A stretch of 38,074 nt of DNA from Helicobacter sp. 10-6591 (GTDB lineage: Bacteria > Campylobacterota > Campylobacteria > Campylobacterales > Helicobacteraceae): contig NZ_NHYK01000017.1 of the NCBI RefSeq assembly GCF_003288805.1, positions 1 to 38,074 on the forward strand, given 5' to 3'. Made by a program: the position numbers and the translations under genes. Shown here one piece after another: positions 1 to 8,384 of the stretch. Each line of letters starts with the position of its first letter. The first letter of the stretch is position 1. Under the pieces are notes generated by a model, which was given only the letters and a program-made list of their open reading frames with translations, had not been told where the DNA came from and made no database searches.

Positions 1-341
1 AAGGAACAGTGGGCAATAACACTGTAATCAAAAATGAGAATAGCAGCGGCAGTATAAAAATCCTAGATTGGAAGTTAGAGAATCAAGACAATGGCAATCC
101 GAAAACAGTCAGATTTGAAGGTAATGGCGGCAATATAACTTTAGAGAAACTCACAATCAGTGAAACTACTACAGATATCACCAAAGTAGCAAATGCTATA
201 CAAGGAAGTAAGAAAGCAGAAGCAGTAGCACATACACAAGTACAAACAAGTGGTGGCAATGGTGCAGTAACTATAACAGGTGATCTTTTAAGAGGTAGAG
301 AGGGGGAGCTACCTTTACTTATTTGTTGCTTATCTTGTTGA
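1..341 (+). CDS. 3' end of an autotransporter/adhesin passenger-like protein (partial, possibly a remnant)
   Basis: The reading frame is open across the left edge and stops with TGA at 339-341. The visible residues are rich in Gly, Asn, Thr and Ser with alternating beta-strand character (for example VRFEGNGGNITLEKLTI), as in passenger domains of Helicobacter autotransporters and VacA-like proteins. A passenger should be followed by a C-terminal beta-barrel ending in an aromatic residue. This frame instead ends in a short tail rich in Leu and Cys, and no barrel follows before deaD. It may therefore be a decayed or frameshifted 3' end. Frame 1 stays open from 292 to about 524, but its translation (Ile/Leu/His-rich) does not resemble a barrel. 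Assignment to autotransporters is by composition only. Confidence 0.4.
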   Translation, partial: GTVGNNTVIKNENSSGSIKILDWKLENQDNGNPKTVRFEGNGGNITLEKLTISETTTDITKVANAIQGSKKAEAVAHTQVQTSGGNGAVTITGDLLRGREGELPLLICCLSC

Positions 342-359
342 GGATTCACAACAAGATAA
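330..359. terminator. Perfect 11-bp inverted repeat overlapping a stop codon; candidate terminator
   Basis: TTATCTTGTTG at 330-340 is perfectly complementary to CAACAAGATAA at 349-359, with an 8-base loop. The stop codon of the upstream frame (339-341) lies at the top of the stem. The stem is AT-rich and no U-tract follows on either strand, so it is not a textbook intrinsic terminator. It could still be a 3'-end processing hairpin or a weak terminator between the remnant and deaD. Confidence 0.45.
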
Positions 360-443
360 AATTAAAAGATTTGCTAGCAATCTATTTTTAGGGAGTAAAA
401 TGAGACAACTTCTGCACTCATTTTTGTGGCATATACACCATAT

Positions 444-449
444 TATAAT
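444..449 (+). promoter_or_regulatory. Candidate -10 box upstream of the DEAD-box helicase gene
   Basis: TATAAT lies about 72 bases upstream of the helicase start, inside a very AT-rich 342-521 interval that carries no convincing gene. Epsilonproteobacterial sigma-70 promoters usually show only a -10 box and periodic T-rich sequence, which fits. A second T/A-rich element (TATATATTAT) follows at once, so the exact start site is unclear. Confidence 0.4.
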
Positions 450-521
450 TTATATATTATGTTTATTTTTACTTAACTATGTTGCTACAATTATATTTTC
501 ATTAACCATTAAAGGCTATGC

Positions 522-2018
522 ATGAATACAATTTCTGTTTCTAAAGCTACAGATACAAACCAAGATATACAATCCCAAAAGGATTTTTCTTCTTTTGGCT
601 TACGAGAATATTTATTAAAAGGCATCAGTGAATTAGGCTTTAGCACCCCTTCACCAATCCAAGAACAAAGCATACCAATTGTTTTATCAGGCGGTGATTT
701 GATTGCTCAAGCGCAAACAGGCACAGGCAAGACAGCAGCTTTTGCGATTCCTATATTGAATAAAATCACACGTCGTAACAATATCGAGGCGCTTATTATT
801 ACTCCTACCAGAGAGCTTGCTATGCAGATAAATGATGAGTTTTTGAAGCTTGGACGCTTTGCTCGTATCAAAACAATCTGCATGTATGGAGGGCAAAGCA
901 TCAAGCGTCAGTGTGATCTATTAAAAAATAATCCAAAAATCATGATTGCCACACCAGGTAGATTGCTTGACCATCTTATGAATGGTCGTCTGCAGGACTT
1001 TACTCCACGTATAGTTGTGCTTGATGAATCTGATGAAATGCTAGATATGGGATTTTTGGATGATATTGAGCAGATTTTTAGTTATTTGCCAAGTAGCAAG
1101 CAGACATTGCTTTTTTCTGCCACTATGCCTGAAGCAATTCAGAATCTTGCGTTAAAAATCCTGCATGAACCCAAGTTCGTAAAAATATCCCCAATAGACA
1201 TTACCAATAAAGATATTGAGCAAAAATACTACATCATCAATGAGAGTGAACGCGAGGAAGCAATTATCAGACTTTTAGAGATTTATGCTCCAACCAAAAG
1301 TATTATTTTTACGCGTACAAAAAGAGAAGCTGATATGCTTGCTAAGAGGCTATTTAGTATGAATTTTAATGCAGCTGCTTTGCATGGGGATATGGAACAA
1401 TGGGATAGAAAGACTGTTATTACTAACTTTCGCCAAAGCAAAATCGAGATTCTTGTGGCGACTGATGTCGCTTCGCGAGGACTTGATATCAGTGAAGTAA
1501 GCCATGTTTTTAATTACCATATTCCGATCAATCCAGAAAGCTATGTGCATAGAATCGGACGCACAGGACGTGCTGGTAAAAAGGGCATTGCTATTACGCT
1601 TGCTACACCCTTAGAATTTAAAGAGATCAATAAAATCAAGCAAACAACCAAAGCACAAATTGAGCTATGTGAGATAGAGAGTACTGAAGTTTTGGATAAG
1701 CAACAACTTCTTGGCAGGATAGCATCTATTGAAGTTTCCCAAAATGCAGAAGAGATGCTAGAGATTCTTAAAAACGAAATGGATTTTAGAGATTTGTGTC
1801 TGAAGCTCTTGAGTAACTATATTGCTACCCAATGCGCCAAAACCATCGGGTTGAAAAAAGATGAGATAGCAAAGCTTGAAGCTATAGAATATGCAAACAA
1901 TATTACTTTTAAGATGAATGCCAAGACTGCCAAAGCAAGAAATTCTAAAAAAAATACCAGACAAAGTGTAAAATCACGCTATAGCTCTGGCTCTATTACT
2001 GATAGCATTTGGGGTTAA
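522..2018 (+). CDS. rhpA: DEAD-box ATP-dependent RNA helicase (RhpA/DeaD-like)
   Basis: An ATP-driven RNA unwinding enzyme, likely acting in RNA decay (with RNase J in H. pylori) and ribosome assembly. The motif set is complete: Q motif near residues 40-48, Walker A AQTGTGKT at 64-71, PTRELA near 95, TPGRLLD near 144, motif II at 168-171, SAT at 199-201, then ATDVASRGLDI and HRIGRTGRAG in the second RecA lobe. Motif II reads DESD rather than DEAD; the catalytic Asp and Glu are kept. A Lys/Arg/Ser-rich C-terminal extension probably binds RNA. The ATG at 522 has AAAGG six bases upstream; an ATG at 518 is out of frame. H. pylori has one such helicase, so orthology to RhpA is likely but inferred. 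Confidence 0.93.
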   Translation: MNTISVSKATDTNQDIQSQKDFSSFGLREYLLKGISELGFSTPSPIQEQSIPIVLSGGDLIAQAQTGTGKTAAFAIPILNKITRRNNIEALIITPTRELAMQINDEFLKLGRFARIKTICMYGGQSIKRQCDLLKNNPKIMIATPGRLLDHLMNGRLQDFTPRIVVLDESDEMLDMGFLDDIEQIFSYLPSSKQTLLFSATMPEAIQNLALKILHEPKFVKISPIDITNKDIEQKYYIINESEREEAIIRLLEIYAPTKSIIFTRTKREADMLAKRLFSMNFNAAALHGDMEQWDRKTVITNFRQSKIEILVATDVASRGLDISEVSHVFNYHIPINPESYVHRIGRTGRAGKKGIAITLATPLEFKEINKIKQTTKAQIELCEIESTEVLDKQQLLGRIASIEVSQNAEEMLEILKNEMDFRDLCLKLLSNYIATQCAKTIGLKKDEIAKLEAIEYANNITFKMNAKTAKARNSKKNTRQSVKSRYSSGSITDSIWG

Positions 2019-2044
2019 GTTTTTTTGCTTGTTTAAGGTAGGGT

Positions 2045-3058
2045 ATGCACGAAGTATGGGAGAACTTTAAAGCTATTGTTGTAGGTGTTTTGCCAAATAT
2101 CCAAACTTTTGGTCTTGTTTTATTTAAGGTCACCTTACTCTTAGTTGTTGGTTATTATTTTTCTCGTTTCTTAGCCAAGCGAGTGCGTAAGAGTATAGAA
2201 TCTAGGGATATAGTTCTTTCAAATTTTTTGTCCCAAGTTGTGTTCATCGGGGTCAATGTTGCTGTAATAATTGCTGCTCTTGGCACTTTAGGTGTGCAGA
2301 CAAATTCTATCATTGCAGTCCTTGGGACGGCCGGTGTGGCTATTGCACTTGGCCTTAAGGATTCTCTTTCTTCAGTGGCAAGCGGGATAATCCTCATTAT
2401 CTTGCGTCCTTTTGCAAATGGCGATGTAATCGAATTGGGCTCAATCACTGGTAAAGTAGAAACTATCAATCTCTTTAATACCACTTTGCGTTTGCCCGAT
2501 GGGAAGTTAGCCATCATTCCAAATGCCAATATCTCCAAAGCAAATGTGATAAATTCTACTGATATTTCAAAACGTCGTCTTGATATTACCTTTGGTGTAG
2601 GCTATGAAAGCAATACAGATGCAGTCAAGCTTGTGGTTATAAATATCTTAGAAAATAATCCATGTGTAGATTTGAAGAAGGGGTATTTTATTGGATTAGA
2701 TAGTTTTGGCGAAAGCTCTATTAACTTTTTATTAAGGTTTTGGATAGACGTAGAATATGGCTTGCTTGAGACAAAAGCAAGTATTTTGGAATCTCTAAAA
2801 GTCAATCTTGAAGCTAATGGTATCGAGATCCCATTCAATAAGGTTGATGTCAATATTCTGACACCAAAAGCAGAATCTTCACAGCAGATTCCAACAGACA
2901 AAGATATATTAGAAAATATCGTCTTTGTGCCCGTAAAAACTGACATCCAACAAACAGATTTCAAGCAAGATTCTCAACCAAATAAGGATACTCGCCATAG
3001 GATTTTTGACAAAATTGCACACAAACTCAAAATAAGCATGAAGGATAATGGAAACTAG
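2045..3058 (+). CDS. mscS: Small-conductance mechanosensitive channel (MscS family)
   Basis: An inner-membrane channel that opens under membrane tension to release solutes during osmotic downshock. Three hydrophobic segments lie near residues 21-40, 62-83 and 88-121. The third is Gly/Ala-rich (VLGTAGVAIALGLKDSLSSV), the TM3 pore-helix signature of MscS. The beta domain follows with the family motif around residues 122-160 (RPFANGDVIE, then LPDGKLAIIPNANI). The last 50 or so residues are a polar tail. At 337 residues it is slightly longer than E. coli MscS. AAGGTAGGG precedes the ATG. The gene begins 26 bases after the helicase and its stop abuts the next start, indicating co-transcription with the amidohydrolase. 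Confidence 0.92.
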   Translation: MHEVWENFKAIVVGVLPNIQTFGLVLFKVTLLLVVGYYFSRFLAKRVRKSIESRDIVLSNFLSQVVFIGVNVAVIIAALGTLGVQTNSIIAVLGTAGVAIALGLKDSLSSVASGIILIILRPFANGDVIELGSITGKVETINLFNTTLRLPDGKLAIIPNANISKANVINSTDISKRRLDITFGVGYESNTDAVKLVVINILENNPCVDLKKGYFIGLDSFGESSINFLLRFWIDVEYGLLETKASILESLKVNLEANGIEIPFNKVDVNILTPKAESSQQIPTDKDILENIVFVPVKTDIQQTDFKQDSQPNKDTRHRIFDKIAHKLKISMKDNGN

Positions 3059-4303
3059 ATGAGGCAGATTCTAGGTGCTTCCTTAGGATTTATGTGTGAT
3101 GAATCATTTAGCATCCAGAGAAACATTGGGGTTGTGGTTAAAAAGGGCAAAATCACTCAAGTTGGCGAATATCAAGCTTTATGTAGAGAATTTTCAGATT
3201 TAAAACATGAGTTTTTTGATGGCTGTGTGTTATTGCCAGCTTTTGTGAATGCGCATTTGCATTTTGAATTTAGTGGCAATGCCGTGAGTTTTACTTATGG
3301 GGATTTTGGAGCTTGGTTAGATTCTGTGATTGCCAATCGCGATGTGCTCTTGGGCATGGATACTCTGGATAAGCATATTTGTGATTGTATCGATGAGTGT
3401 TTGCGTAGCGGGGTAGGGATTGTTGGCGCAGTGAGTAGTTATGGTTATGATTTAAAAATGCTCGCCCAAAGCCCACTAAGGGTGGTGTTTTTCAACGAAG
3501 CTATAGGCAGCAATCCCAGTGCGATAGATACATTGTATAGGAATTTTTGTGTGCGTTTAGAAGAATCCCAATCCTATGCTTCAAGCAGCTTTATCCCAGC
3601 GGTTGCCTTGCATTCGCCTTATTCTTTGCATCATATATTTGCTAAGCGCGTTGTAGAGATTGCTAGAGGATTAGATTCCCCTATGAGTGTGCATTTTTTA
3701 GAATCTATTTATGAGCGTGAGTGGCTAGAAAATGCAAGCGGATATTTTTATAAGTTTTTTACCCAGATTTTTCAACTTCCAAATCCAAAGCCTTTTTATA
3801 CGATTACAAACTTCTTGGAATTTTTTAGCGATATAAAAAATGCTATTTTTGTCCATTGTCTGCAGGCACGAGATAAAGAGCTAGAATTTCTGAAGCAAAA
3901 TACCTTTAGCATCGTAACTTGCCCTCGTTCTAATCGGCTTTTGTGTAACGACTATTTGGATTTGCAAAACCCCAATTTGCCCAATGTTGCTTTAGGTACT
4001 GATGGGAAAAGCTCAAATAATAATCTCAATATGCTTGAGGAATTGCGCACAGCGCTCTTTGGCTACAAAAGTAACGATTTAGAATCACTTGCCAAAAAGC
4101 TTTTGTTGTTTGCAACAAGCAATGGAGCGAAGGCTTTGGATATCCAAAGCGGTGAGATAAAGGTTGGCAAGAATGCAGATTTGGCATTGTTTCATATACC
4201 AGAGCTTAGTAGTTTGCATAATCCATCACAGATTCCCTTGCATTTTATTCTGCAGGCGAAATCCGCGCATAGAGTTTATATAGATGGGATAAGAGTGTTA
4301 TGA
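3059..4303 (+). CDS. Aminofutalosine deaminase family amidohydrolase
   Basis: A metal-dependent amidohydrolase with the expected ligands: HLH at residues 66-68 in an NAHLHFEF context, H185 (HSPYSLHH), H212 and E215 (VHFLES), H266 (FVHC) and D315 (LGTDGKSSNN). The SSNN motif after the catalytic Asp is typical of the deaminase branch. The H. pylori counterpart, HP0267 from memory, belongs to the 6-amino-6-deoxyfutalosine deaminase family linked to menaquinone synthesis. Helicobacter MTAN can hydrolyse aminofutalosine directly, so the true substrate is uncertain. The ATG follows the mscS stop with no gap, and the stop overlaps the next gene as ATGA, so translation is probably coupled. Confidence 0.85.
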   Translation: MRQILGASLGFMCDESFSIQRNIGVVVKKGKITQVGEYQALCREFSDLKHEFFDGCVLLPAFVNAHLHFEFSGNAVSFTYGDFGAWLDSVIANRDVLLGMDTLDKHICDCIDECLRSGVGIVGAVSSYGYDLKMLAQSPLRVVFFNEAIGSNPSAIDTLYRNFCVRLEESQSYASSSFIPAVALHSPYSLHHIFAKRVVEIARGLDSPMSVHFLESIYEREWLENASGYFYKFFTQIFQLPNPKPFYTITNFLEFFSDIKNAIFVHCLQARDKELEFLKQNTFSIVTCPRSNRLLCNDYLDLQNPNLPNVALGTDGKSSNNNLNMLEELRTALFGYKSNDLESLAKKLLLFATSNGAKALDIQSGEIKVGKNADLALFHIPELSSLHNPSQIPLHFILQAKSAHRVYIDGIRVL

Positions 4304-5187
4304 AAGTCGATTCTCTAAGTGGGCTTATTGGCAGAATCTGTGAGCTTGAGGTAGTGAGGCAAAGTGAGCATGGCGTATTTTTAAGTCTTCCATGCACAAA
4401 TCTTTCGCAAGCAAGCAGGAGACGAGAGCAGGAGATGCAATGTGTGCTACTCCCTAAGAAGTTTGGAATCTTTGCTCATGGCAGTAAGATAGCCGTTTTT
4501 CTTTATACAGATTCCCAAGACAGATTGGTTGCTACCACACAAACACCATTGTTAAAATTTGGCGAGATTGGTGCATTAGAGATTGTGGATGTGGTGGCAA
4601 ATGGCTATTTTGTGGATTTGGGAATCGATAAGCAGCTTTTTGTCCCAGCAAAAAACCCAAAAGCACAGAATCTGGGTTCTCAAATCGTTGTCTATGTGGC
4701 CAGAGATAAGCAAATGCGCCTCATTGGTAAGCTTGCAATACGAAAATATTTGCAACCATGTAAGCAAAAAGCCTTGCTCTATTCTTGTGTTAAAGTCCTT
4801 GTATTTGAAAAGACACCACTTGGCTTTGGTTGTGTCGTAGAGGGGCGTTATTATGGACTGGTATATCATAGTGAGCTTGCTTTTAGCCCTTCTATTGGAG
4901 AAACTCTTATACTTAAGGTCACAAACTTGCGCAAAGATGGCAAGCTCGACTTAGGTCCTAAGCGTGAGCAATCAGTCAAGGTGTTGCTAGAAATCTTACA
5001 ACAGCATAATGGCTGTTTGGAGCTTGACTTTAAAAGTGAGAGTTCTGAAATCTTTGCTCTGACAGCTTTGAGTAAGAAGAATTTTAAGATTCTGAGCAAC
5101 AAGCTGGTTAAAGAGAATCTCGCCTATTTTGCTGACAAAAACAATGGCAGAAAAAACTTGTGTTTGAGAGAATCTACATCGAGCTAA
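4300..5187 (+). CDS. CvfB-like S1-domain RNA-binding protein
   Basis: A predicted cytoplasmic RNA-binding protein. The layout resembles CvfB/YitL: an N-terminal S1-like region, a second S1 repeat near residues 90-150 (GYFVDLGIDKQLFVPAKN, then VVYVARDKQMRLIGKL), a third near 165-220 (VLVFEKTPLGFGCVVEGRYY, then LRKDGKLDLG), and a C-terminal winged-helix-like tail. Its 295 residues match the family length. In Staphylococcus CvfB affects virulence-gene expression; its role in Helicobacter is unknown. It overlaps the upstream gene by four bases (ATGA). Its 3' end overlaps the following radical SAM gene by 28 bases, so the three are tightly coupled. Confidence 0.75.
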   Translation: MKVDSLSGLIGRICELEVVRQSEHGVFLSLPCTNLSQASRRREQEMQCVLLPKKFGIFAHGSKIAVFLYTDSQDRLVATTQTPLLKFGEIGALEIVDVVANGYFVDLGIDKQLFVPAKNPKAQNLGSQIVVYVARDKQMRLIGKLAIRKYLQPCKQKALLYSCVKVLVFEKTPLGFGCVVEGRYYGLVYHSELAFSPSIGETLILKVTNLRKDGKLDLGPKREQSVKVLLEILQQHNGCLELDFKSESSEIFALTALSKKNFKILSNKLVKENLAYFADKNNGRKNLCLRESTSS

Positions 5188-6017
5188 GCGATGAATGCGG
5201 TCTTAAATGCAGCTTTTGTCCGCATTCATCATCTCCAACCAGGCGCGGTATTATGGATATTGGCTTTTTTGAGCATATTATAAGCCAGATTGCTCAAGGT
5301 TTAGGTAAGCTCGTGTTTTTACATATTCTAGGCGATCCGTTGGTGTTAAAAAATCTCTCTAGCTATCTCAAGATTATCAAGCAGTACAATTTGCGCGCAC
5401 ATATCGTAAATAGCGGCAAGTTCTTGCATACCCAAGATTTCCATACACTTCTTTTTGCGCCTGTCAGAGAGATTGCATTTTCATTAAGTGCATTTGTGGA
5501 TAATCCAAGAGGCTTTAGGGATTCTTATCTACAAGAGATTTTGGAGTTTTGCTCTTTCTCTCGGAAGGTAAAAAGTGAGGTTTTTATCCACCTGCGATTG
5601 CAGGATTATCTTTTAGATGCAAGCGCGCCTTTACTCAAAGAAATTGCAGAGTTTTTTGGCGTTGCAGATTCTAGAGCTTTGAGAGAAAATTTGCGATTGG
5701 ATTACAAGACATTTTTCACCATCACAAAGCATTATGAATGGAATGCTAAGTCACCAGTGCAATCTAATCAATTCAGACTAGGTAAAAAACCCTATTGCTA
5801 TGGTTTAATCAAGCAGTTTGGAATCTTGAGTAACGGAGTGGTTGTACCTTGCTGTATTGACTGTTTTGGTGAGATTGCATTAGGAGATGCACATATACAA
5901 GAGTTGCGTGCGATTTTAGATTCCCCAAAGGCTAGGAGTATAAAGTCATATTTTAAAGAAGGCAAAGCGTTGCTTCCACAATGCCAGAAATGTGGTTATG
6001 TAAAAGTCTTAAGGTGA
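5160..6017 (+). CDS. Radical SAM protein with a SPASM-like C-terminus
   Basis: A predicted cytoplasmic Fe-S enzyme that cleaves S-adenosylmethionine. The cluster motif CX3CX2C is at C13, C17 and C20 (CGLKCSFC), followed by a GDP strand motif near residue 58. The C-terminal third has a second Cys set at 213, 231, 232, 235, 275 and 278, resembling the SPASM/twitch auxiliary cluster of peptide- or protein-modifying radical SAM enzymes. The start is GTG at 5160: an in-frame stop lies at 5133-5135 and no other start codon falls between. There is no clear Shine-Dalgarno site, so translation probably depends on coupling to the overlapping CvfB-like gene. No precursor-peptide gene is visible nearby; substrate unknown. 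Confidence 0.85.
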   Translation: MFERIYIELSDECGLKCSFCPHSSSPTRRGIMDIGFFEHIISQIAQGLGKLVFLHILGDPLVLKNLSSYLKIIKQYNLRAHIVNSGKFLHTQDFHTLLFAPVREIAFSLSAFVDNPRGFRDSYLQEILEFCSFSRKVKSEVFIHLRLQDYLLDASAPLLKEIAEFFGVADSRALRENLRLDYKTFFTITKHYEWNAKSPVQSNQFRLGKKPYCYGLIKQFGILSNGVVVPCCIDCFGEIALGDAHIQELRAILDSPKARSIKSYFKEGKALLPQCQKCGYVKVLR

Positions 6018-6054
6018 TTTTATGGAATCTTTTTTGCTAAATGAGAATGTTTAG

Positions 6055-7239
6055 ATGAAAAACTCACTACAAACAAAGGATTTTCTTTTGAAGAAGGTAT
6101 ATGCGATTAAGGTGGGGTTGTTGTTGGTTGTATTGTCATTACTCACAAGACTTGGAGCAGCTGATATGAATGATTATTTGCTGTATGGCAATACACGTGG
6201 GCATGTAGGATTGTATTTTCAAAATATGACTGGCAATCGCGCGAATTTCGTGGATACCAATCTTTCTTTGGGTTATGATTCTCCAAAGGATGCTTTGGGG
6301 TTTAATTTTGGTGGTGCGGCATGGTTGGCCACGCGTATGTTTGAAGCTAACAGAGGGGATTTTAATTCTACGAAAGAATATTTTGTCATTACCGAACTTT
6401 ATGGGCAGTTTAACCCCAATGAAAGATTCCGCGCACAAGTAGGAAGATTCCGCGCTGATGTCGAATGGATAAAATACTACAACCAAGGTATATACACTTC
6501 CGTAGCTGCTAATAGTAATATAGTAACCCAATTTATGTGGGTGCATAGCAATGCATATGTTGATAAACATCGTATGCAGCAATTTCGCAATCCGTTCCAT
6601 AGTATAGGTGTTTTCTATGCAGATGTTGCTCTCAATCTTCCAGAATCACCGCTTGTTGTAACTCCATATATCTATCTTGCACCATATCGTTTTAGCTCAT
6701 TTGGCATAAAAGTAGATATCGAAAAGCCAGCCGTTGCAGAATCCATATTGTATGTAAAAATACACTTACTCTCTTATATTGGCAAAAACCAAGTCATAGA
6801 ATCTACCCGTACAGATGGTGATGGCTATATGGTGTGGATAGAATCTGGTGTGAAGTGGTTTGGTGTGAGGTTTGGTGGAGGCACAATCAATGTCTCTAAA
6901 AGTGGGGTAAGTGGGATTGATGCGTATAGGCATAATGATTTGTTTGAACGCAGAGAGGGTTTGTTTTACCCAGATTCTGTAACTTTGTATGGGGTGCTTG
7001 AATATACTTTCCAAAATCATATTGCGGTGCAATCTGCTTTGCGCAACACAAGAATTGGTCAAAAACATGTTTTTAACTGGGAAGCAAGTGCGCGTTTTGA
7101 GGTCGTAGAGGATGTGACTGTAGGCGGTGGATTTATAGGTATGCTCAATACTGCCAATGTCATGCTTGATGATAATATCTTTGCAGGTGATGGACGTAAC
7201 TATCTTTTAGGTAGGGCATTTGTACAATTTAATTTTTAG
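6055..7239 (+). CDS. Porin-like outer membrane protein
   Basis: A predicted beta-barrel outer membrane protein of about 394 residues, with a hydrophobic signal segment (VGLLLVVLSLLTRLGA) and a C-terminus ending in aromatic FVQFNF, the usual barrel-assembly signature. The mature part has many Gly/Tyr/Phe-rich alternating strands. It resembles the Helicobacter outer membrane family proteins (Hof/porin-like); the cargo is unknown. The start is uncertain. The ATG at 6055 gives an unusually long basic n-region and weak Shine-Dalgarno. TTG at 6088 has AAAGGA seven bases upstream and gives a more typical signal peptide starting MKKVYAIK. The outer start is listed here. The gene follows the radical SAM gene after 37 bases. 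Confidence 0.8.
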   Translation: MKNSLQTKDFLLKKVYAIKVGLLLVVLSLLTRLGAADMNDYLLYGNTRGHVGLYFQNMTGNRANFVDTNLSLGYDSPKDALGFNFGGAAWLATRMFEANRGDFNSTKEYFVITELYGQFNPNERFRAQVGRFRADVEWIKYYNQGIYTSVAANSNIVTQFMWVHSNAYVDKHRMQQFRNPFHSIGVFYADVALNLPESPLVVTPYIYLAPYRFSSFGIKVDIEKPAVAESILYVKIHLLSYIGKNQVIESTRTDGDGYMVWIESGVKWFGVRFGGGTINVSKSGVSGIDAYRHNDLFERREGLFYPDSVTLYGVLEYTFQNHIAVQSALRNTRIGQKHVFNWEASARFEVVEDVTVGGGFIGMLNTANVMLDDNIFAGDGRNYLLGRAFVQFNF

Positions 7240-7263
7240 CAGCTTTATGGAATCAAGCAAATT

Positions 7264-8298
7264 ATGAAGGCGATAAATTTTTTTTGGGGAGTGTTTTTCT
7301 TCACTCTGTATTGGGTGTATTACCTCTATGATTCTTTTATTATGAATCTCTTGATTGCGCTTATGCTTTGTATTGCAACTTTTGGTCTTAAGACTAGGAT
7401 TCTTCATATTGTCAAATCTGAGGTTTTGGCTTCATTGCTCAGTGTGTGTTTTTTGTGTTTGATTTTGATTGTGCCTGTGCTTTTTATGGTGGATTCATTG
7501 GTGACTATGATTAAGAGTGTAGATACACAGGGATTTAGCGCAATCATAGAAGGATTGAAAGCAAAGATTATTTTATGGAGTGAAGTTTTACCCGAACTAC
7601 AGGTGCGGGTAAAAGAAGCTCTTTCTAAGGTTTCAGGCACGGCTATTTTTTCGTGGATTCTCAATTTTAGCTCTGTTGTAGGTAAAAGAAGTCTAGAGTT
7701 TATCGTTGACACAGGGTTTATCTTAGTTTTTTTGTTTTTCTTTTATTTTTATGGGTTACGTTTGTATGAATATTTGCTCAATCTTATCCCATTTGATAGA
7801 TTCCAGATTCAAGATGTACTAGGCGAGGTAACAAGCACTCTCAAAGTCGTTTGCTATACATCAGTGATTAATGTGGTTTTGCAAGGATTAAGTTTTGGTA
7901 TAGCCGTCGGGTTTTTTGGCTATGACGGAGTGTTGTTTGGAATTTTGTATGGATTGTGTTCGCTTATTCCGCTTGTGGGTGGGAGTTTGGTATGGGTACC
8001 TATTGTCTGCTATGAGTTGTATTTGGGTGATTACCACGCAGTAATTTTCATCACACTTTATAGTCTTATTTTTATTGCTTTTGTGATTGATAATGTAATT
8101 AAGCCTCTTATTATCCGTGTGGTGAATAAAAGGATTCTCAAAACTTCTTTGAATATTAATGAAATGCTCATCTTCTTTGCGATATTAGCTGGGCTTACCG
8201 CATTTGGGTTTTGGGGGATTATTTTAGGGCCAATCATTACGGCATTATTTATCGCACTTTTGAGAGTGTATAGAAAAATGATTTTGCCATTACGGTAA
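7264..8298 (+). CDS. AI-2E/PerM family inner-membrane permease
   Basis: A polytopic membrane protein of 344 residues with about eight hydrophobic segments. Two lie near the N-terminus. A central soluble stretch sits around residues 85-135. A cluster of C-terminal helices includes VGGSLVWVPIVCYELYLGDY and IDNVIKPLIIRVV; the latter is the conserved DNxxxP region of the former UPF0118 family. Members have been proposed to export autoinducer-2 or act as Na+/H+ antiporters, so a substrate cannot be named. The ATG at 7264 lies 24 bases after the porin-like gene and is only weakly preceded by a Shine-Dalgarno site. A run of eight T falls in codons 5-8. Confidence 0.85.
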   Translation: MKAINFFWGVFFFTLYWVYYLYDSFIMNLLIALMLCIATFGLKTRILHIVKSEVLASLLSVCFLCLILIVPVLFMVDSLVTMIKSVDTQGFSAIIEGLKAKIILWSEVLPELQVRVKEALSKVSGTAIFSWILNFSSVVGKRSLEFIVDTGFILVFLFFFYFYGLRLYEYLLNLIPFDRFQIQDVLGEVTSTLKVVCYTSVINVVLQGLSFGIAVGFFGYDGVLFGILYGLCSLIPLVGGSLVWVPIVCYELYLGDYHAVIFITLYSLIFIAFVIDNVIKPLIIRVVNKRILKTSLNINEMLIFFAILAGLTAFGFWGIILGPIITALFIALLRVYRKMILPLR

Positions 8299-8345
8299 GA
8301 TTTAGCCAGCCTTCCTGCTTAAGCTAGGATAAATTAAGCATTAGT

Positions 8346-8351
8346 TAGAAT
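8346..8351 (+). promoter_or_regulatory. Candidate -10 box upstream of rpsA
   Basis: TAGAAT lies 33 bases upstream of the rpsA start, in the 86-base gap after the permease gene. It is the best -10-like word in that gap. A GAGAGAGGGA Shine-Dalgarno region follows just before the ATG. This is sequence resemblance only. Confidence 0.3.
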
Positions 8352-8384
8352 CAGCGGATTTAACTTTGAGAGAGGGACCTTTGG

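Noticed and set aside
303-307. Five-G run near the end of the left-edge frame as a phase-variable tract
   Set aside because: Five G is too short to be a likely slippage site, and neither alternative frame gives a convincing continuation.
292-524. Open frame 1 after the passenger-like fragment as a frameshifted continuation
   Set aside because: Its translation is rich in Ile, Leu and His with no barrel signature and the DNA is very AT-rich; more likely promoter-region noise.
518-545. ATG at 518 as the helicase start
   Set aside because: It is out of frame with the helicase and stops after eight codons.
7278-7285. Eight-T run in the permease gene as a contingency locus
   Set aside because: Runs of this length are common by chance in AT-rich DNA, and the gene is intact.
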